The notes under the pieces were generated by a model. It was not told where the DNA came from. It did no database searches and saw only the letters and a list, made by a program, of their open reading frames with translations. Below are positions 57,155 through 64,000 of a DNA stretch of 64,000 bases, piece by piece. The translations under genes and the position numbers were made by a program. Source of the DNA: Zhengitettix transpicula (taxonomy: Eukaryota; Arthropoda; Insecta; Orthoptera; Tetrigidae); assembly GCA_037074705.1 (NCBI GenBank), contig CM073591.1:86470032-86534031 (forward strand), given 5' to 3'. How positions within the stretch are numbered: the stretch's first letter is position 1; every line of letters starts with the position of its first letter.

Positions 57155-58739
57155 CATGCACCATACCAAAAAACAGCATGACAGTACAACCTACATACCT
57201 ATGTGGACATTTATAGATGTTAAACTACGTTCGTAGAATGATATTTCCGATTCAGATTCGACCAATAAACGAAACAGAGAATTTTCATGTGGCGATGGAA
57301 TAATATTATTCAAATAGTGATGCAACCGGTTAACAAAATTCTGATTTACAGAAGAAATATTCCAAACGACACCAAATTCGAACTTGGCTGTAATAATGTT
57401 TTGTACAGAACCACAGTTTACTTATCTTCAATTACAACTTCATTTTGATACAAAATTGTTAATTCTGTAGCATAAAAAAATTCATACTTGCAGCAGCAGA
57501 AGAATCAACTTTTAATTACTAATACTAACAATGGTAAAATTATTGACTATTAGATACGAAAGATTGGAAAGAAGTATAGTGGTTAAAGAGCTATGGAAAC
57601 AATGGCGGGGAGCAGCAGTGGTAAGTGGCTTACAGATGGTGAACGTTGGCAATATGTAGCAGGAGCCGACCTCACAGGAAATTAAAACCTCTGCGCTCTG
57701 TTGTGAGGCAGCTTGAGATTTACGCTGCTTGATATTGCAGAGTTGCTTCTCACTACTCTCTACTTTCATAGGCGAAATACAACAAGCCGTAAAAATATTA
57801 CAGTTCCCTCTGCAAGTACCAATATGTGCACAAAGACGATTTTCCTCTTGTCGATCATTAAAAAAAAAAAGGAATGTACTCGTTCTGTTAAAATTTAATA
57901 GCTGCATAAAATTTCGTTAGGGCTGCAATAAACGAGTTTATGGGTTTCATGTTATTTTCATCGCACAGAACTACATAAAAGTAAAGCTATGATGCTGTTT
58001 GTATTATTAATATTATTTCAAACATAGCATTCAAAAGTGATAATCTGTATATTCGGACATGTGTCTAAAACCGAATAGTAAAACAGAAATTGAACAAATG
58101 GTTCAGAATAGTATTTTTATCATCCATAAAAAAAACTATAAAATGCGATTCGATCTGCTTTGAGAGCTAGATAATAAGTAATATTCATAAAATTTTACGT
58201 AACACAAATTATTTAGATTGTAATGAATTCATATATGACAGCCATAACAAACAGTTACATACAGTATATTAAACTATCTTATTTTGGTAATTACTCATAC
58301 TTAAACATAAATTATAGTATTGACAAAATTAATAATTGCACTGACAACAGAAACTGTAAATAAATCTGATAAAAACCTTATATACTTTAAAGTAGGAATC
58401 TGTTATGGTTTTTTAAGAGATGCTTGTAGCATCCTCTAGCATCCAAACCTGATATAATTCTAATTTCTCGCGGGATATATTGTTTCCATTTCTTTTTTAT
58501 GTATATATAAGTTTTTTGTTCGGATATACACTAAACTTCACTAAATTTGTGTTAATTTGCCTGATTCACTGACACATTTTGGACATATATATTATCTACT
58601 AAATTATTTATTCCAACGAAAAATATTTTGATATATGTAAATATAAGTTTATTTTGTCCCTATTCAGATAACACAACTTCGAAGTTCGCAATTTAATTAT
58701 AACACATTCCTTGAATCACGATTTGGCAATTTGTGTTTC
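57155..58739. other. Mixed stretch with one long unsupported open frame
   Basis: The minus strand is open for 131 codons at 57,512-57,907, with runs of N, S, C and I and no domain that I recognise; another frame overlaps it on the plus strand. The plus strand at about 57,592-57,625 has ATG GAAACAATGGCG followed by a splice-donor-like GGTAAGTGG, but no second exon can be shown. I do not call a gene. Confidence 0.35.
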
Positions 58740-59294
58740 TTTCCATAACTTGAAGTTTCCGTATGGTAGCTGCGTGTGTGGAATTCAATCAGTTTTGCAA
58801 CTCCGCAGACTGCCAGCACTTTAGACTTATGGAAATTCCCGCTATAAATTTATGGCCTCCACCACTAGACCATCCCCTTCATCGTTACTACTCTGACTTC
58901 GTCTACACGCACTCTTGCTTTACGGTCATCTCTATCGTTGTTAAACTTCAGCACGCCATAATAGTTTGCGATTTTTAGTCTTCTGCTGAATAGTATAGAA
59001 CGTTAAATACATTATTTATTGTAACAGATCTATTTATCGTTCAATACCACTTGAATATGAAACTGAGTGAAAATAAATTTAATTATATAAATTAAGCTAC
59101 AATATATTGTAGAGATTACCAATGTGTAATATAAGTTTTATTTAATAATTTTTCTTCTTGTCGGCGTAACTTTGAGGTCAGTGCATTGTAAACAACAGTC
59201 AATGTGGCGTAAGAATGCAGAGACTGGAAAGTTTGCTACTTTATTATTGTCGAAAAAGCGTATGTAATACAGAACTTTGGCGGAAACAGGCAGT
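58740..59294. other. Mixed stretch, nothing recognised
   Basis: A balanced part at 58,740-58,980 holds a 71-codon frame without a known domain. Confidence 0.4.
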
Positions 59295-59525
59295 GTGTTT
59301 TGGGAGCCTGACCAAGTATGGTCATGGTGAGTCTGAGTGGTTTGGGAGCTCGACCAGTGTGCTTTGGGAGCCTGATCAGAGTATTTTTGGTTCTCCAATG
59401 ATGAAGTTTATGAACGAGTCTGTTTGGAGAGGCTGACCAGTATGGTCAAGGCGAACGAATGTGTTTGTCATGGAGTACGAGCCTGGTTTGGAGTGCAAAC
59501 GATAATGGTTTGGGAAGCTTGTCTA
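59295..59525 (+). repeat. Degenerate minisatellite with a palindromic core
   Basis: About six diverged units begin with GTTTGGGAGC or a variant (59,296; 59,339; 59,361; 59,421; 59,493; 59,507). Several contain GCCTGACCA followed by TATGGTCA, so TGACCA(A)GTATGGTCA forms a small palindrome (near 59,308 and 59,432). Unit length varies from about 22 to 60 bp. An open frame (59,215-59,436) runs through it but reflects the repeat. Confidence 0.7.
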
Positions 59526-60845
59526 GGAACTTTAAACAAAAAAAAGTTTGTGAACAGTTGCTAGAGAGGCGCCGAAATTTTGTAATGTGAAAGGATATAG
59601 TAATAAGGGTTATGGCCTGTTACTAATTATTTTCTTTAAAATAAAATAACTGTGGAGTGCACAATTCGCTACCACAGAAGCTCTAAATAAAATGGTATGT
59701 ATAAAATGTATTTTGTAAACTTTTATGTAAATATAATTTATTGTCAGATTTATCTATTTTTTGTTAGATTTTTTATACAATTTTTTATTGTAAATTTTAT
59801 TTGTAATTTATTTTGTACCTATGTTGTTACTTATTCCTAATCACTATAATTATTAGAGGCCCAGTAAGCAGCTCTGAGGTTATGAGTATCATCATTTCTG
59901 TGGCAACTTTTTAAAAAATATTCTACAAAAATTAAAGTAAATCAAAATTTGTAATAAATAATTTTTGTTGTTATCTTTTAAAAAAATTAAATTCAAGATA
60001 AATCCTATAAAATATATTTTCCTTTTAACTTTTTTTTTCTTAATATGGTACTTCAACGTGTTGGAAGTAAATTTTCATTGATTTGTAGACCACATAATTT
60101 GGCTCCAACTTTGTGGCATTTTGATATATGATTTTGAATATTTCAGTACATTTAAGAGGTAATTAAAGTGTTTTGCTAGCATTTAGAAATATAATAAAAA
60201 GAATAAAATATATTTTCCTGTGTGGTGTCTTACTGTCCACGTTATATTATTATCTGTATTTTTAAGTATTTAATAAAAAAAAATATATGAATTTTGAATA
60301 ATTTATTTAAAAAATAACTCAAATTAAATTATTACTATTGAAAAAACGTGAATCGAAATTTAAAACTGGCTTAACTCTGGAGAGGAGAAAAATTCTCTTA
60401 CGTAGCATCAAAAGGCTACTCTCAAAGAAGGCGGGCGTAAAAAAATTTTAAGTAATTAAAATATAAAATGCAACTATCGCGCTTAAACGAGAATGGTGTT
60501 ACATTTACTTGGAAATGCTTGTAGAACGAGGTGTCTCGTCTGTTGTCTGCTGTAGTACCTTTCTGTGGGTCCCTCTGAAACTTGTTCGGGACCGAAGCTG
60601 GTTGGTTGTGGTGGCGAAAACTGAAGTTGTGTTCAGCTTTACCTCTGGTTGACGGGGTGATCCAGTTCCTCTGAAGTGGCTAGACTTAACCTAGCAACTC
60701 CTTTTCGTTACTCTGATATGGTTATTGAGCTCCTTTTGATACTAAAATATGCTTATTGAAAATTTTGAATGTAAATGCGAGGAGACACCTTCCTCCAAGC
60801 ACTTGTTCTCTCGGACTCTTCTTTTTCCCCCCTTTTAAAATATCT
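59526..60845. other. AT-rich stretch, nothing recognised
   Basis: AT-rich with poly(T) and poly(A) tracts; a more balanced patch at 60,480-60,720 is unidentified. Confidence 0.45.
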
Positions 60846-60874
60846 GGCAGTTCCCTTTGAAATATAATAGGAAG
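60846..60874 (-). repeat. Possible family A scrap
   Basis: GGCAGTTCCCTTTGAAATAT followed by AATAGGAAG resembles the family A segment GGCAACTCCCCTTTAATAGC then ATAGGAAGG. It is short and diverged. Confidence 0.35.
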
Positions 60875-63800
60875 CCAGACAGTAACTAACTAAACACTGT
60901 CGAATATGCGACTTTCCTGCAAAATTTAGAAGAAAAAATTCTTTTTGCTTGCCAGATAAGTGAAATTACACAACGTTAAAACATAACGTAGAAAATATAT
61001 GTCCACACCTGATACCTGGGAAGTTTTCATGACTAAAAGTAAAGCGAGCGGAGCCTTTCATTATTTTATATCCTCCAAAAAAATTCACCACTCTCTACCA
61101 ACAAAAATAGAAATAAAAAAAGCCGTATAAAATGATCTCGTGTATTAAGAAGAATCCACCTACATCCGTATGATGTAGTCTCTATCAAACACTCCATTTT
61201 TTATGATTTTTTCTCTTGAATTAATTAATAAATCTACACTTCAGTTGCGAATTTAATACACTCTGTCCTCTAAATTTCTGATGAGCTTAATTATTAAATA
61301 ATTTTTGAATAGTATAACAAATTCGCGGACATTTCTGGAAGCCCAAAGAAACTCCGAGCGAAATATTCCAACATTTAAGCTTCATATATTTATGTTTTGA
61401 ATAACTAATATAAAATTTAGCACTTACATTTTTGTATCGAGTTCTTTACATTTTAATGTTATACAATTATAATATTGAAAGTACTAAATATAATATAGTT
61501 ATGAAATAAATTATGGACGACTTAGGAGTTTCTTTTTAATTTTAAAGTTTCCATGGTTCCATTTATCAGAAAGATATTATTTTATTATTTGTCATTCAGT
61601 TCGGAATGAAAACGTGTTTTCTAAACTTACATTTGCTTTTGGAAACTTGTAATCAGAATTTAACCAACATTATTTGCTGTTATAACAGAATAATTCTTTG
61701 TAAACATAGTTTTAATTTAAAAGACCAATTTTTTAAGTTTTAAATTTATTTACTGACTCCGGACGTTCTCGGGTGGAAACCCGAGAACTTTTTCTTCAAT
61801 TTAGTTTTATAATTAAGTAATGCAGTAGCAAACGTATTTTAACTTTCAAAAATAGTATTCAAATATTGGAATTGTTTGCAATCAGCCATCCTTGCACTTC
61901 GTACACTTGATCATATTTTCCTTCATACCTCCTTAAAAGATAGACCTATTGTTTGCGTTTTCATATAGTATTAAATATTTTTAGGCTGCGTGATTTAGAT
62001 AACATTTAATTAAAACAGAGAAATGAAAAAATATCACGACAAAACTTTGTTAAATTACGAACAAGATATTCTCTTTATTACGGCTAGACCAATTTATTAA
62101 ACTTTCAGACATTACAATCCTCTTTCTCAGAAAGTCTGGTCAGACTTTGCAGAATCGAAAAAAAATTAAATAAAGACTACATGATTGAATCCACATACTA
62201 ATTGAAAAGTCCTCATTGAAACTCTGACTCAAATTGACGGCTTTTTGAGTCAATAAATAATTGCGAATGTTGTGGTTATTACAAGTGGTTCTTTCTCATT
62301 TGCCCACAAATGTCTTACTTAAGAGGGCCTAATCTGAAATAAGCATGAATTGTTAAACCTTGTTTACGTTAGGACTATATCAAATGATCTTCTGTGTAAT
62401 CTTAGATAATCCAAAATATTTGTTTGGTAGAAACTAGAATCCTCTTGATACCCTCTATGCAACTCTTGTTTTTACGACTGCCCATAGTTGGGAGAACGAA
62501 GAGATTGTGGCGCTAAGCCCAGATTATTGCTGCATCGATACCACGCAAATACTAGGTAAGACTCCATTCAAAGCTCTTATATCCCTGCAACTTTCTTCAC
62601 TCTATCTATACCGGGCCTCTATCGTTCCAGTCCAATACTATTACACCAGAACACAATTCGTCGGGGATTTCATGAGGACAATAGGCATTCCCCTTTAAAA
62701 TAAAAGTTGAAGACTAAATACGAAAACAGTATTTCTTTACGGTTAATTATCAGTATTTGCAGTATATACATAGTTTAACAAAGTGTCAATATAAAATAAT
62801 GAGTACAAAGCAAAAGGTCTTTCGAGGTTAAGAATGATATAATTAAAAAAATGAAATTTGTATTCTGAGATATGGTTGGTCAATAATTTCAGTTTACATT
62901 TAATATAAACGATAATAGCCTGTGGAGAAATAAAAATAAAATTGCTATTGACGGAATATGTCATTATCAATTCTCTATTATACCAGTTGACTTACTTACA
63001 ATTTTTCAAATTTTAACAGTAGATTTCAAAAGCAGTGATCTGTTTACAAAGAAAATTCTTCCTCGTAAATTAATTTATTTGCCGTAGATAAATTGACCTT
63101 TGCGTATAATAATTAACTCCCAAAGCTACTTACTACCTTACAAAGATTTTCATTCTATAATTTACAGAGGTCATATTATTAAAAAATTGCAAGTCAACTT
63201 CAAGATAGTTCTCATATGTGTTAACCTAATATCATATCAGAATAGTGTGACTATTACTTTAGACTTTCATATACTTTACCTTACACAAACAAGTAGCCGA
63301 ATTATTCTCCGAGTACGCTACAAATGAGTCCTCTGATATTTCTAGACTCCTTGAGTTTCAGTCTTACATGTTAGCCCCACAATGAGTAATTTTGAGAAAA
63401 AACTAAATATAATATAAAATAAGGAATAAGTTGAATTATTTGTAATTAAGTAAATGTACTAATTTATCTATTATTAATGGCATTGTTCTAGTATATCTCA
63501 TCGCATAATTTATTATATTTTATATTAGCTACATTTATTGTTCTCATTTCAGTTTGAGGTACGTTATTCCAATTTTCTAATATCTTGAGCTATATTCATG
63601 TTTATGTAATATCCTGATTTGCTTCAATTTCCACTGCGACCATTTTTACTTCATTGTGGTAGGTATTACGTATTTATTTTCTTTCTTGTGGAGAATATCG
63701 CGCAATAAAAATTACTAAGTCCGATTCATAGCAGACAATATTCATTCTCGTAATCCTGGTACCTCTTACTACGCCGCAGCATTACCGATATTTGTGGAAC

Positions 63801-64000
63801 TGTTGGTCGACTGTCAACAATGTGTTAGAAATATCTCTGCTAAAAGTCGCATGAATGCAGCACGGAAAAGTTTAACGACTATTCACAGGCTCGAATTCTG
63901 AGGAATGGACATAATGACTTTAGTGTACTGTGATCATCTCCCAAATCTAAGCACTATGAAGAAGTTCGTAACTTAGGACTCCAATACTTTCCGAGATATA
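60875..64000. other. AT-rich stretch, no gene recognised
   Basis: About 3.1 kb without repeat copies or recognised coding domains. The frame 62,507-62,698 (63 codons) lies in a more balanced patch but has no known domain. A CGGACGTTCTCGGGTGGAAACCCGAGAAC hairpin-like patch (stem GTTCTCGGGT/ACCCGAGAAC) is at about 61,763-61,788. Confidence 0.45.
61763..61788. terminator. Short strong hairpin GTTCTCGGGT...ACCCGAGAAC followed by T-run
   Basis: The ten-base arms GTTCTCGGGT and ACCCGAGAAC pair perfectly across a GGAA loop, followed by TTTTTC. It looks like an RNA stem-loop or intrinsic-terminator shape, but eukaryotic genes do not use such terminators. It could be a structured RNA 3' end (a histone-like stem-loop has a different sequence) or chance. 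Confidence 0.3.

Noticed and set aside
57592..57635. First exon with ATG and a GGTAAGT donor
   Set aside because: The motif is common by chance, and no promoter, acceptor or second exon can be shown.
1..64000. CRISPR array, prokaryotic operon, phage or defence system
   Set aside because: No spaced direct repeats, no long ORFs with ribosome binding sites, and the repeat content is typical of an animal genome.

Overview
This is a 64 kb piece of an AT-rich (roughly two-thirds A+T) animal nuclear genome that is poor in genes and rich in old repeats. The element mix points to an arthropod, most likely an insect: mariner transposase relics, PIF/Harbinger elements, a Helitron with an insect-type end, a Penelope-like retroelement, a polyadenylated SINE-like family and tRNA-headed SINEs. 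I cannot name the species. No rRNA gene, intact tRNA gene, CRISPR array or bacterial-style operon is visible. I found no protein-coding host gene that I can support: the longest open frames are 130-133 codons, and two of these three lie inside transposable elements.

The dominant feature is one dispersed repeat, called family A here. It is about 500-580 bp, ends in an A-rich tail and has a hairpin at its 5' end. It occurs about 16 times as full copies, truncations and scraps: 3.2, 7.5, 12.5, 18.0, 23.6, 25.7, 27.6, 31.2, 33.6-34.8 (three in tandem), 43.8, 48.1, 55.2, 56.6 and 60.8 kb. Target-site duplications of 8-14 bp can be read directly at four copies, which shows that it moves by target-primed retrotransposition.

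At 11.4-14.2 kb lies a Penelope-like element (PLE) on the minus strand. It has pseudo-LTRs at both ends and a recognisable but broken reverse transcriptase, split by a GC-rich block plus a family A insertion. A further pseudo-LTR pair is at 45.4 kb. At 4.9-5.35 kb two copies of a second, tRNA-headed SINE diverge from each other. A Harbinger-type element at 22.15-23.10 kb keeps fragments of both Harbinger proteins (transposase and MADF/Myb-like). A 1.54 kb Harbinger-like non-autonomous element with a TAA target duplication lies at 41.83-43.37 kb. Mariner transposase relics are at 29.1 and 38.1 kb, and a Helitron is at 40.12-41.01 kb.

Between the repeats are AT-rich stretches with no visible genes, and a scatter of 200-600 bp islands of higher GC without long open frames (for example 0.3, 4.1, 6.8, 10.3, 19.2, 20.9, 24.7, 28.3, 30.3, 32.8, 37.6, 44.7, 49.1, 53.0, 54.0 kb). 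Some carry homeodomain-like or CCAAT motifs. They may be conserved non-coding elements of a gene desert, or repeats too old to recognise; the sequence alone does not decide. The most unusual local structure is a perfect 48-bp inverted repeat with a 17-nt loop at 9,778-9,890.
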